Shown here in pieces: positions 43,326 through 54,416 of a DNA stretch of 64,000 bases. Below the pieces are notes generated by a model. That model was not told where the DNA came from. It saw only the letters and a list, made by a program, of their open reading frames with translations, and made no database searches. A program made the position numbers and the translations under genes. This stretch comes from Pseudopithomyces maydicus (Eukaryota > Ascomycota > Dothideomycetes > Pleosporales > Didymosphaeriaceae): NCBI GenBank assembly GCA_026873275.1, contig JANTUC010000011.1, positions 558,001 through 622,000 of the forward strand, written 5' to 3'. The first letter of the stretch is position 1. Each line of letters starts with the position of its first letter.

Positions 43326-44695
43326 TTAAATCTTCGCCCCAAATTTTACAGCCGGGACCTCCTCGTCCAGCGGCAGGATGTTCGGAAGCGGCCCCACAGG
43401 CGTGATGGCAAACTGATTAATCTGGCTGTGACTCTTGGTATAATCTGTCGTCGCTCATTAGCACACGTCCACCCATTTTCAAAGATTTTCAAAGCCATGG
43501 GCAGGATAGATAAAAAAAGGAAAAAACTCACGCTTCCTAATATGCTCAAACTCGGTCGTCCCCCCAAACGCCTCTTCCTCCCAGTACAACTTCCTCACCC
43601 ACTTGTGCAAGTGCGGATACCCCGAGCGAATATCGCGAATGTTGCACTTGAAGTGCTGGACGTAGACGGGGTCGAACCGGACGATGGTGGTGAATAGGCG
43701 GACGTCGGCCTCGGTGATGTGCGGGGAGGAGAGGAGGTAAGGGGTGGAGGACTTGGAGAGGTGGTCTTCGATGCGGTCGAGGGATTTGAAAAGCGTGGTG
43801 ACGGCTTTGGTGTAGGCTTCTTCGGTGCTGGTGGGAGTTAGACTGGCTCTTACATATGTATATACGTGTACAATTTGGGGAAATACGTACGTAGCAAAAC
43901 CGGATCTATAAACCCCGTTGTTGATATCGTTGTAAACCCACTCATTCATCTCGTCAATATCCTTCTCCAGGGCCTTGGGAAGAAGATCAACATTCTTGTA
44001 CTTCTCCGGCAGCTGGTCGTCGAACGCAGTGTAGAACATGCGAATAATCTCGCTGCTCTCGTTGCTAACGATCTTGTTCGTCTTCTTGTCGTACAGCGTG
44101 GGCACGGTAAAGCGCCCGCTATAGTCCGGATCCTGCTCGAAGTAAACATCCCGAATGTGCGTATAGTCCTTGTGCACGGGGTCAGGCGTTGTCAGGTCTC
44201 CTGCGACATCTTCGCCTTTCTCGGCGAACCTCCAGCCTGTAAGTATCAAGTTAGCAAGTCGGGTCGTCGCTTGAGGGATGAGAGGATAAGGTGGTCGCAC
44301 GTACCCTTTTCACCCATATGCCAGTGGACACTATTGATGCTCACAAAGTCTTCCAGCCCCTTGAGCTTCCGCACGATCATCGTGCGATGCGCCCACGGGC
44401 ACGCATAACTGACGTACAAATGGTACCTGCCCTTCTCGGGCGGGAATTCCGCGTCTGGCTTGTTCTCGATCCAACTCCTGAACGAAGAAACCTGTCTCTT
44501 GAACTCTCCCGACTTGTCACCCGGCTTGACCCAGTCGGTGATGCTGCCCTTCTGATCAGGTGCTTTGTCCATGGCTGGTTTTCTAGCTATGTATGTAAAA
44601 GTGCGATTCACAGTGTACGATGGTGCAACAAGACTCTTTTTCACAATGGAAGCTGCAGAAGCTCGAATTCGGCACCGCGCAAGAAGAAATGACAT
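43326..44695 (-). CDS. ECM4/omega-like glutathione transferase (S-glutathionyl-hydroquinone reductase family)
   Basis: Cysteine-type GST that reduces glutathionyl-hydroquinones or acts as a thiol transferase. Four exons (44695..44305, 44236..43891, 43827..43532, 43444..43326; introns 68, 63 and 87 nt) give 383 aa. Catalytic motif SYACPWAHRT with Cys99; then YLSS-type C-terminal GST fold: VPTLYDKKTNKIVSNESSEI, NNGVYRSGFATTEEAYTKAV, SPHITEADVRLFTTIVRFDP, and the typical end HYTKSHSQINQFAITPVGPL encoded by the last exon. The first 41 residues (MSFLLARCRIRASAASIVKK) are Arg/Ser-rich and acid-free, resembling a mitochondrial presequence; Met42 (MDKAPDQKGSITDWV, 44572) starts the usual cytosolic form, so dual targeting is possible. 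Confidence 0.92.
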
Positions 44696-45649
44696 GAAAG
44701 ATCAAGTCTGGCGGAAGACATCATGGATATAAAGAGGCCTGGCAGCTACGTATGATGTACAGAGCTCTCCCCGCGCTAATGGCGAATTCAGGTCTAGACG
44801 TCCCGCTTTCGTCATGCCCCTCCGCTCTAGCTCTCGCTTGCACTTTCCGATCGAGATTAACTAAGCTTGACAAACCAGCTTTTCTTCTCCTAGTGTCGAG
44901 GTAGAGTGCGAGCGAGCGGTTGCTTATGGGGGGTTAGGTAACGAACACTAGAATATGTCTAAGCGAGTGCTTACAGAGCAGCGGAATACGGGGATGGTTT
45001 CTTGTGTAATGTGAACATGATATATCGAGGATGTTTTCTGCACGTGGTAAAGATGCAGCTCTGGAGTATATGATAATTGATATTACCTACCGTCATCATC
45101 ACAGGGTTGGAATCTCCCAATTTCATCGCTAAGAAAGCCTTTGCGAAGAACCCAGATACCCCGAATAAACCTACGTGGTCAGTATTTATGAATCCGGATT
45201 ATTCAACGTGGACCGTGAGAACAACTTGCAGGGTACAATGATGGTGCTAGAATTGACTCATTACTCTATCTATGACTTGTCAACTGCAAGCTAAGCACGA
45301 GAGAGAAACAGCCAATATGGCCGTGAACCCAGAGATTGCCGCCCAATGGATATCGACCCAAGTGCCCATATAATACTGTAACAGAACCCAAAAGACAACG
45401 CCCGCTAAAACGCAAGACTAAGCAATATGAGAAATATGAGCAAAGGCTGTGCGAGACAACCTTGCTCGCCCAACAAGGTTGGGGCTGAACGTAAGAAGGC
45501 ATATAAATATGACGATATCCTCCATATGATACATTGGTGAAGACTGCATGTGTATGTGATGTTGAGAGATCTATCGCACGTTGAGTGCCCAGGGACATCT
45601 CTGACACCAGGGAGATTTGCGTCCAGGAGATGAGCGGTATGGGAGCCTT
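44696..45649. other. Intergenic, no gene seen
   Basis: About 950 bp. Only short frames with no start or motif support. Holds the GST promoter and the FNIP 3' flank. Confidence 0.5.
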
Positions 45650-48600
45650 TCACTCCACCTCTGTGAGCCAACGCCGAATGCCTTCCCTCAAAGATGAATC
45701 AGTTGCGGTTTTGGCACCGTCACGCCGACCGCTCTTTGCTGCTACGGTATCGTCCTTTGTCTCGTCTGCAGCAACGCGCTCGGCTGTAACATCCCGAACC
45801 ACGTTTTCGAGCGCATCAAAGATGGCCGCTTTGCAGTCAGTCTGCGGGACTTCAACGTGAGGTGCCACGTCTGATATTGCACGGGTGTCATGTCTCCCAC
45901 GACGAGAGCTTGATCGCGACGAGCTGGCAGATTGGACACGAGATCCTTGGCCGGACTGGGAGAGCACCCGGTCGACAGCATCTATAAGTGTCGCATCAAA
46001 GTCCATGATCGGCTCTTCTACGAACTTTTCTGCCAGGTGTATTTCGGTCATGATGGGTGCGGCGGGCCCGGTAGTGTAAGGATTACCGTACTGCGATCGA
46101 CCAGGGGGCATTCCTGTGATACCAGGCGTCATAGCGGATGCTTGGTAGCTGGGCGTGGGGATAAGCCGAACAAGTCTACGTAGACTGATACGCTTCACGC
46201 TAAACGTACGCGTATCAGCGATGAGAGCGGAGCAAACGTCTACCCATCGCTCGAGAGGGCCTTGCTCAAGGGTCGGAGTGGCTGCCGAAGTGATCGGGCT
46301 TGGTTCAGAGCTCATGGCTCGCTTGATGTCACGCTCCAGCTCGTTGTATGGTTTGATCGCTTGGACGGCGAAATCAGGATGAAATTGTTTCAACCAACCG
46401 GCAGCGTTCACAGTTTGCTCTGATTCGCCATAAGGCATTGACAAGATTGAAGACTCGCCATAGCTGGATCCTTGCTGGCTGGGGGCTGAACCATAACCTC
46501 CCATCAGAGGAGACTGAAGCGGAGAACCAAAGTCGGGCAATGGAATATCCACATCAATAACCCCGTCTTTCTCGTTTACCGAAAGCTTCAACACAGTGTC
46601 AAATGTCTTTGGGCGCTCTGGAATTGGGCGTGCGGCCGAAGCTGGCACGCCGCTGGTTCCAACTGGGAAAGTCTCTGGAGATTGTTCACCCGTGGTTATG
46701 GTGTTGCTAGCAGATGAATCAAATGGATCTTGTTCACCAAAGACACCATCCATAGAAAGCTCCTGCACCATTTGCTCCAGCTGTGATCGAGGCCGCTCCG
46801 AGCCCCTGTAAGCTGAGCCAGCGACCCCTAAACCATCATCGGTAGTCTGCATGTAGTCGCTCTGGTCTGTAGATGAGCCACGCCTGCCTCCCCAAAAACT
46901 CATGAAGCCGCTCCATCGGCTGTTGCCAGACTCTGTACTGGGGTTGCTCGCGTGTCCCGTGCCACTTCTCTGCAGCGTGTTGATCAAATTTGTAGAGGCT
47001 AGGCTATCGCTGCTTTCGGGTCTATCATCAGGTATCGGCCCAGACTTTGTCCGCGGAAGAGCGAAATATGGCACCGGTGCGTCATTGTTCGGTGCAGCAG
47101 TAGACACAGAAGCGCTTGTGGTCTTGGCGAGAGTGGCACTATCAGACATAGATGGCATCACTAAGCTTGTGCGTATAGAGTGTGCAGAAGAACGGCGAGA
47201 ATGCCGTGGCATCTCTGGAATTTCAGCTACGCCTGTATCCACACGTGTGATTGGCGACTCGGGAGCAGAAGGATCTGCAGGATTCACAGCAGGAGGTTGA
47301 AGTCGAATATTCACCTGGCTTTCTTTACCGCGAGGCCGGCGATTGATTTGCCGTCGAAGAGACTGTTTTCGAGATGGTGGCATGTTGGTCGGTGGCGATT
47401 GCGAGTACCCACGCAGAGAGGTAGAGGTGCTTGGGCGCAGTGGAGACGCATCGTAAGAGTTGGATGCGTTCGGTGGGAGGAAGGCTGCAAGGAGAAATAT
47501 CAACCTCCGAGCGGCCATCTTGTCCGTTGACACCACAACCGTTCGATTCGAAATGATGAGGTTTTCGCCTGCGTTGACCTTGTGCTGTTCTCGATGACGC
47601 CTTCGGTACAACTTCGGACCAAGCACGTTGAGCCATTCCGTGTGGTTACCCAGGAAGGCAGTAAGCAGGGTGAAGAAAAAGAAATTTTCTTCCTTTCCAC
47701 CTGCCCATCTCCCCAACCACCGTGCTTCTTCACGCCAGACACCCCATTTGCCTTGACCCGTCATGACTCGAGGTATACGCATACCGCTAACAACACGGCT
47801 TCCAGCAAGCTCGGCGGCCTTTTTGATGTCAGGATCAGCCATGAGACCATTGGGCTGCAAGGCCACGATCCGGCGGGCGGGTAAAATCAGTGTGCTCCGG
47901 ATATTGGAGCGAGATGGCTGCACGCGGGGTTGCTGGAGCATGGGAACAGCACTTGACTGTGCACTCTTCAAGTGTGCTAATATCTTCTCCTGGACCACAA
48001 ATTGAAGACTGGTGAGGGTCCGCATGATGACATCCCAGTGCTGGCCAATGACATCGACACGATCGTCCACATCACTACTGAGGGACAGGGAGAGTAGCGA
48101 GTCGACGCCAAAATTTGAGTCAATCAATGCCCAGCCAGCTCGACGGTCAGAATCCAAGGAAGATCCTAGCGAATCATTGCCAGGCGCAGAAGTTGACAGG
48201 TTGTGCGACCTAGACTGGCCTGGCCGGGACGGCGGCCGTAGTGTCGACGAGGGATTGCCAATTGGCAGGTGCAGAATGATGGTGATGGCGTACATGGGGC
48301 TCTTCCGAGATGGCGGCAGTCTCTGGGGTCCTCTACCATTCTGGCTCGGGAATGGGAAGCCATTGCCTGTGCCAACGGAGCTCTGGGGCGTAGGGGTGCG
48401 CACATGGGACGTGTCCTGCTCGTCGTCCGGGATGGTTACCGAGAACATGCGCGTGATGAAGATGGTACGCCGCCTAGAGTCTCTTGAGGGGTTGCTGCTG
48501 TTCTCGCCGACAGCCAATTCAGGGGGATGTTTCCCGCGGTGAAGGACTTGGCCAAGTGACTCTTGCGTCGGAGGCCCTCTGATCTCCCCAGCGAGTTTGT

Positions 48601-49323
48601 GCCATCCTGGATGGGCGGGATGGCGGTCCCGTCGTTCGTCTTGGACTCGAGCGGGACGATGTGGATCTTGTTGGAGTTTCCGCGGTAGTTCATGGGGGTG
48701 TTGCCAAACATGCATTCCAGGGCGACATTGACCAGGTCGGTGGACTCCTTGGACTTGGCCTGGGCCTTTGCGTGTGTCTGGGCATGCTCGTCGATGTTGG
48801 GCATGGAGGAGATGGAGCTGCCGCGGGTGCGCGAGCGGGTGAAGGCGGCGACGGTGGGCGAGCGCGGGGTGGACTCGGTGACGAGCGACGAGCGGCGGGC
48901 GTGCATGCCGCCATAGGAGGGTGCGGCGGCGGTGGTGGTGCCGGCAGCGGCGGACGGTCCAAAGGCACGCGAGCGGTGGGCGGGCTGGGTGGGCGACTCT
49001 GGACGAGGCGGGCTGGGCTTCGAGTCGAACAGGATGGTCCGGTTGCTGCCCTTGGCCTCGTCCTGGGCGATCAGAATGCGGCAGTCGCGAGGAAACTCCA
49101 GGTCGATCTCGGGCAGCGGCCCGTCGTGGGCGGTCCCCAGCGAGAGGGCGGCGCCATGCAGCGGGTAGGGCTGGCCGTCCGGGTGGCAGAGGGTGCTCGT
49201 CTCGGGATACAGCAGGTGGCGCGTGTGAGACTCTTCGGTGGCAGAGTCGAGGGTGGTGGTGGTGTTGTTGTTGTTGTTGGAGGGGTGGGCCTGGGCGCCC
49301 TTGCGAAAGAATTGGCCGAGCAT
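45650..49323 (-). CDS. Folliculin-interacting protein (FNIP/Lst4-like), frame broken at a G/C run
   Basis: FNIP/Lst4 proteins partner with folliculin/Lst7 as a Rag-GTPase regulator in TORC1 nutrient signalling at the vacuole. The protein is about 1224 aa when joined. The N-terminal FNIP part shows EIDLEFPRDCRILIAQDEAK, then NVALECMFGNTPMNYRGNSN; after the break come FITRMFSVTIPDDEQ, SPMYAITIILHLPIG, DVIGQHWDVIMRTLTSLQFV and FTLLTAFLGNHTEWLNVLGP (DENN-like core), a disordered Ser-rich middle, and a C-terminal block ERWVDVCSALIADTRTF... AAIFDALENVVRDVTAERVA. The frame breaks at a G5 run (plus strand 48522..48526): one more base gives FTAGNIPPELAVGENSSNPS and restores 1225 codons exactly. ATG 49323 (MLGQFFRKG) chosen; ATG 49341 is possible. 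No intron is visible. Confidence 0.85.
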
Positions 49324-49760
49324 GTCTCCTACCGGGCGCATAGGGCCATGGGAGGAGTCGGGAACGCGTCTCAGCAGCGGTGCGGGACGCCGTGGGAGGA
49401 GGCCTGGCGAACGACGAGAGGGCGTGGGCTGCCCATGGCAGACGCGCGAGTCGCTGTCTGTCTGCGCGTGCGGGTCACGGTGGGAGAGGCGTCGAGGGTC
49501 TGCGGCTGGGGCGCGCAGTGGAGCACTGGAGCACTGGAGCAGGACAGTCGACGAGGCCTGCGTGTCGCGTGCGGCGTGCGGCGAGAATCGGTGGAGCAAC
49601 AAAGCGAGGGGTGCGCGGCGTGGAGTGGATCTCGACGGTGGACCGCACCACGCTTAGTTATACAATGGCGGTGAGCCCAAGGTGAAGCGCGAGCCGAAGT
49701 GCATCGTATATATTCCTTTTGCCAGCGGCCACTTGTAAGCGCACGCCGCCCGCCGGCCAC

Positions 49761-49794
49761 TCCCTTCCTTCCCTTCCCTCCCTCCCTCCCTCCC
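49761..49794. repeat. Pyrimidine tract (CCCTT/CCCT)n
   Basis: Uninterrupted C/T run, ending in (CCCT) units, in the FNIP promoter region. Polypyrimidine tracts are common in fungal promoters; slippage-prone. Confidence 0.7.
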
Positions 49795-50402
49795 GGCCGT
49801 CTTGACCGGGAGCGGCGCCCCCAGATGACTGCCCGTCCGCCCTCTGCCCTCACCCTCACCTCGTCGACTCTCCCGTGAGCCACACCGTGGGTCGCCCGCC
49901 ATCCCTACAGCGCCCGCAGATCAGCCGCCAGGATCCCCCGGTTGCACCCAGGCCTTCACCGTCACTCGCTTATGTCTTGCTGCAGCCGTGGACTGATTCG
50001 ATCGAACAACCCTCTCAGATGCGTAGATGCCTTCACTCTGTCCAGCCCGTGCACCGGGGAGCATCAGATAGCGACCTGCACGCGGACATGATTCGGCGAA
50101 CACAGACACGCTCCAGCATCGCTTCAGTGCTACCCTCAATGCGTCCCACCCCAACAAGCCAGCAGCCTTGACACAGCCTGGTCTTGCTTGGGCGCCTTGC
50201 AAGATGGGTCGACGCTCAACAAAGCTTATGTGCTTAGGAAGCCAGAAACCGCACTAGACACGCATCTACCGACAACATCTTCCGTCACTTCGGTCGCTGT
50301 CCGGTAGAACCTGGTCTTTTATCAGCTCCACGTAATGTTTGCCTTCCCAGAAGAGACTCAATCGCTCATCCTGTGCAACATGCCCATGTCACCATAGGCC
50401 CT

Positions 50403-50430
50403 GCGCTGCCGTGCGCTGCCGTGCGCTGTC
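50403..50430. repeat. GCGCTGCCGT, about 2.8 copies
   Basis: A 10-nt unit repeated nearly three times in non-coding sequence. Confidence 0.6.
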
Positions 50431-50477
50431 CACCACCGCCTGCCAACTAACGTCGCTTCTTGCAGGTTGGGCTCTCC

Positions 50478-50499
50478 AGTAGCAGTAGCAGTAGCAGTA
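50478..50499. repeat. (AGTAGC)n repeat
   Basis: Hexanucleotide AGTAGC repeated more than three times in non-coding sequence. Confidence 0.65.
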
Positions 50500-51232
50500 T
50501 AACCATGCATTGATTGTCCCAGCAGATAAAGGCGCAACTGCCAGCACTCATCATTTGACCAGCCCACGCTATAAGCACTCGACGAGCCGCATGGCAAGGG
50601 AGCACACAGGCAGTGGTGGAGGCTACAGTAGGCTAGGCAGAGGAGCAGAGCTTCGATACGAGATATTACCCCGCGTCCATCAGATAGACAAGGATCATGA
50701 TTTCTTTCCATGCCCGCCTTGCTTCTTCGGAGCTTGCAGCCCCCTTATGCATGCCAACCCACTGGCAACCCCACTTCCACAGTCGTGCCTCGAGAAACAC
50801 CATCCTCAACCACTTTCGTATCCGTATGATGCATCTCACAAATCCCCGGATATTGACCTCGGCCACCCCGACATGCCACCCGACGCACCCCGCTGCACAT
50901 GCCAGCTATGACCAGCATCTAATCGCTTAAGATATGCACCCCAGATCCCCGTTTTTCTTGTACAAACGTGGAGGGCAGGCACTCTGCCTGTTCGGCACCT
51001 TAACGTCCGTCTTAAGCCTAAAACTACCGGCAGCACCACTACGAGAGAGCCACCCCACCGAGGCATCACCACCAACCGCACAAGGCGCTCCCTCGTACCA
51101 TGGCGTCACGCCCGGATCGCAATATACGCAATCCGGATGATCGACCCTCCTTACCAGGCACGAATCTCGTCATTAAAGCGGGACCAACGGTTCGCGAGCC
51201 GTACCTTGATCCTGCTGGGATCCCGTACTTTC

Positions 51233-51478
51233 TCAATTCGCTCGACGAAGCATTTTTCCACCGCTTATTTCTGCAAGCGAGTCCTTGGGTGCATACGGAG
51301 CCGCAAAGTCCTTATTGACGCGCAGTAGTTCAAGGCATTTGTTCCTTGCCGCCTGGATGATTGGGTCGTCGCCGCACATTTGGCTGATTTGTTTGCGCTC
51401 ATGTGAGCGATCCTTGCATCGGGGACTGGACTTGAAGTGTGCAGGGGGCGGGTGTCGAAGGGTAAGTACGTAGACCAT
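51233..51478 (-). CDS. Possible small orphan protein, 81 aa
   Basis: ATG 51478 in strong context (AACATGG) opens an 81-codon frame: MVYVLTLRHPPPAHFKSSPR, then a charged helix-like part (DDPIIQAARNKCLELLRVNK, FAAPYAPKDSLAEISGGKML). Composition looks protein-like, with three Cys. No family recognised, no signal peptide. A plus-strand frame overlaps its 3' end, so only one of the two can be a gene over 51233..51318. Low confidence. Confidence 0.33.
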   Translation of the reverse strand: MVYVLTLRHPPPAHFKSSPRCKDRSHERKQISQMCGDDPIIQAARNKCLELLRVNKDFAAPYAPKDSLAEISGGKMLRRAN

Positions 51479-51846
51479 GTTGATCTTTTTCTTGAAAGAC
51501 GACGTTGGGGTTGGGTTTGGTTGCCCCGAGCTGTGCGTTATCGGAGTGTGGTAGATATAGGATTGATTCATTACTTAATGGGTCCCACTAAAAGACTACT
51601 TACATAGGTACCTACTTACTGCACACGCATCCACCGCACTAACAAGTGACTTGCATGAAAGTCGATCCAGAACGCCCAATCAGAAAAAAGGCCTTGCAAA
51701 TAGAAAAGACACCAAGGAAACAGTAGCAGGCCAGATCACGACGAAAGGCTCATTCGTAGATCAAAGCCTTTTTCAAAAAGATGTTCGCGAAATTTAACAG
51801 ATTACACCAGACCAGTCTGGGTACGGTAAAAGTCGTACACTGTAAC
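51479..51846. other. Short spacer between orphan genes
   Basis: About 370 bp, AT-rich, no independent gene seen. It may contain a terminal exon of the next gene (see 51847..52266). Confidence 0.4.
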
Positions 51847-52266
51847 TCATTCAGTTCGGTACACACAACGACCAGCGCTTTCTCCCATCAGTCGACTTAC
51901 AAGCATCCGTGCAGCCCAAGGATCCATTAAATGTCGGTGTCTTCCCCCGATCAGGTGTCCAAGCTCGTCAATGTCGAAATCTTTTTTTACTTCCCATTTA
52001 CACCCATCTTCTTTCGAAAGATTTAAAAAGAATTGGTACATGTCGCAGCTCACCGCTGGATGACACAACAAGAGTACACCGCATTGCCTCGGAGATTTGT
52101 CTTTGTACGGTGTACCATATACGGTGATGTAGGCGAAACGTCCTTTGAGGTTACAGTTTGAGTTGTATTCACCCAGTGGGTGTCCGTCTTTGTTAATCTT
52201 CCCAGAGGGTATGAATTCGGGAACCGTGGGGATCTTGATTTCATGACTCGTAGATAATTCAGCCAT
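51847..52266 (-). CDS. Orphan protein, 139 aa (3' end uncertain)
   Basis: ATG 52266 opens MAELSTSHEIKIPTVPEFIP then a mixed sequence with three Cys (NSNCNLKGRFAYITVYGTPY, QCGVLLLCHPAVSCDMYQFF) and acidic/basic helical end (EVKKDFDIDELGHLIGGRHR). Family not recognised; no signal peptide. A perfect donor GTAAGT occurs inside the frame at 51895..51900, followed by TTACAG at 51840; splicing out 51840..51900 (61 nt, phase 0) would replace the last 17 residues (..VSRLMGESAGRC..) by a hydrophobic tail ending near 51750. I annotate the unspliced frame but consider the spliced form a real alternative. Confidence 0.5.
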   Translation of the reverse strand: MAELSTSHEIKIPTVPEFIPSGKINKDGHPLGEYNSNCNLKGRFAYITVYGTPYKDKSPRQCGVLLLCHPAVSCDMYQFFLNLSKEDGCKWEVKKDFDIDELGHLIGGRHRHLMDPWAARMLVSRLMGESAGRCVYRTE

Positions 52267-53223
52267 CGTTCTGGTTTTTCGCCGGTTTTGGCAAATATTT
52301 TGTTGCGGAATTGGTAGTGTGTACTACTATCTCGTCAGTTTTCATGGAAATGCCTTTCCCGGTGTCTGCTTACTCTCGCTTTGAGTGTAGACGTAGCTGG
52401 ATGCCTTTGTAGATGATGGAAATGCTCTCGAAGATAGGTCTGGAAAGAATAGAAGTAGTTGGAAGAGGTGAAGAAGAAGAACATGGACGGCATGAATTTA
52501 GGATCTGTTTATATGTTTATGTCTAGGAGTCAAAGTTTCTGAAGGTTGTTTTGGCAGAGTCATTTAAACCCTCTACAGTGGTCTTATGTGACTCAATGCC
52601 ACCAGTGGAAGAGTAATAAACATACAAAGACTCATCTCCAGAAAATTCCGACTCACTTTCGTACGTTTCTTGCAACACACGGCTATTGTCACAACTTTGC
52701 TCTTACTAGCGTTCCTGGATATGTGACTCGGTGGCTGGCTCCATCAGTGACCTGCGCTATCAGTGACTTACTCTATCCACTCTATCAGTGAACATTGTCA
52801 GTTTGAAATTTGAGGAGTCGTAAATCTATATTATATACGACTAGTCCAGTTTGGCTGCCAGCTGGAAGTCAAATCGGCAGTCGCTATCTTGCAAAGGTAG
52901 TGTCCAGCAAAAGATTATGATATACCCAATCGAGCAGTGGAGATTTGATATTGAACAAGCTTGCACGACCGGCTAGGATTCTTGTGAATCTATTTAGGGG
53001 ATATGTATATTGTTACAATGCTCAAACAATATAGAAATCGATCGATGTTTTTTTTGCCTTTTTAAACGCTGTAATATTGCTCGTACACGCTCACGTCAAC
53101 ATGCAGTTCCATATATGCTTTTCGGAACTCGATGCTCATTGAGAAGGAAATCAAAATTGAAATTCAGAGTATCTACATGCAGCAATCCAAACCAAATACG
53201 AACGAAATCCCCTCCAAACCTTC
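52267..53223. other. Intergenic, no gene seen
   Basis: About 950 bp of AT-rich sequence with a CTATCAGTGAC-type short duplication near 52750-52790 (CAGTGAC/CAGTGAA repeated). No RNA gene or coding frame supported. Confidence 0.45.
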
Positions 53224-54416
53224 TCACTCTGGGCGACCCCATATGAAATCTCGAACTGTGTCTCATTAGTCGCGATTGTCGCACCGATAAGTAGAAATGA
53301 CAACTTACGGTTCTCGGTACAGCCTACTTTAGAATCAAAAGGCTTACGGCCCTCATTTGCACGCGCCCCGAAAAGAATCCCATGGATGTCTGCACCAAAT
53401 TCGGAACCGTGATCTATGATCTTCCCTTCCCATCCAGCTATATACAATGGACGAATGATACGATCATTATAGACACCTTCATGCTTGATGCCATCTTCCC
53501 AAAAGGAGACCAGTCTGAAATGGTGCTTGTTCTTTTCCCAGTCGTCACGATCGTCGTAATAACTCAGCTTGGGATTATTTTCTTGTTCCCGTTCAAACTC
53601 CTCGTTGTTCTTGGCAGATCCCGAATTTTCTCTGTTTTTGCCCATTGGAGGAGGTGAAATCTTGTATTTTGGCTGTCCACTTGGATTCTTCGAGGACGTA
53701 GCAGGCCTTCCAATATGTGCTGATGAATGATGACCTCTTTCCTGTGTATCTGGCAGCCCTGATAGATCTGCCTCTTCATACTCGAATAGAGTTGGTGGGC
53801 GGTGATTCCTTTGCTGCATATCTGGAAGCTCTGATCGATATCTCGTTTTAGGCTGGTCGCGCCCTGATGAATGATGACTCTTGTGCTGCTTGTCTTGTGA
53901 ATTGGATGGATATGCTTTTTCATTATCCCTTTCATACCGGTCACTCCTTGCTGAAGCACGACTCTTGTGCTGCTTGTCTTGTGAATTGGATGGATATGCC
54001 TTTTCATCTTCTCTTTCATACTGGTCGCGCCCTGATGAACGAGAATTCGTGTGCTGCTTGTACCGCGGATGATTGTCGGATTCTACGTGCTTGAAGCCCC
54101 GTAATGGACGATATTTTTCTTCTGTGAATGACGATCTCGTGCGAGTGTTTTCTGGATGATCGTAGGGCGCTACTGGAGAATATACCGTTGGGTCTGCATT
54201 ACGTGTTCGTCGAGGAGGTGCATTTGAGTTTCTTGGATCATAATAATCCGTATGACCCTGTCGAAAACGGTTTGTTGAGTTCTGAAGTGCAATATGCTCT
54301 TCAAGCCCTTGTCTTGTACTGTATATGTTTTCCAGCGGGTGCTGTCGTGAAGACGAAGAGTGACCTGCAGTTTGAAAATGAGGGGGATTATCACCGTATC
54401 CTCTTGGGCGTGGCAT
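53224..54416 (-). CDS. Orphan protein with internal 28-residue tandem repeats
   Basis: ATG 54416 (MPRPRGYGDNPPHF) opens a hydrophilic protein. Residues about 1-270 are disordered and rich in Ser, Arg, Asp, Tyr and His. They include 28-residue tandem repeats around YEREDEKAYPSNSQDKQHKS and YERDNEKAYPSNSQDKQHKS, with a third, decayed copy. The last 120 residues look folded (LVSFWEDGIKHEGVYNDRII, LYIAGWEGKIIDHGSEFGAD, IHGILFGARANEG). A donor GTAAGT at 53303..53308 and acceptor CACAG at 53256 define a 53-nt intron (53256..53308); in phase 1 it gives the end TENLRDFIWGRPE, stop at 53224..53226, instead of a longer unspliced tail. Function unknown; no signal peptide. Confidence 0.6.
53862..54065 (-). 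repeat. 84-bp tandem repeat, about 2.5 copies, inside a coding exon
   Basis: The core GACTCTTGTGCTGCTTG recurs at 53876 and 53960 (plus strand), 84 bp apart, with a diverged third copy near 54044. The unit keeps the reading frame (28 codons), so copy number can change without a frameshift. Confidence 0.85.

Larger units (their letters stand above)
49324..51232. other. Long 5' flank of FNIP gene; no supported gene
   Basis: About 1.9 kb. Near the FNIP start is GC-rich sequence, then a pyrimidine tract (49761..49794), then C-rich sequence with two small tandem repeats. Frames of up to about 130 codons (for example 50510..50911) lack motifs. A 72-codon plus-strand frame starts at 51100 in good context but overlaps the minus-strand gene below and is not accepted. 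Confidence 0.45.

Noticed and set aside
48661..49674. 337-codon plus-strand frame, Gly/Ala/Arg/Val-rich
   Set aside because: Lies antisense to the FNIP N-terminus in very GC-rich sequence, where stop codons are rare; the opposite frame has FNIP motifs.
51100..51318. 72-codon plus-strand frame with excellent start context (ACCATGG)
   Set aside because: No motif, short, and overlaps a slightly better minus-strand candidate; neither is certain.
53862..54065. CRISPR-like spaced repeats
   Set aside because: Contiguous 84-bp in-frame tandem repeat in a eukaryotic coding exon; no spacers.
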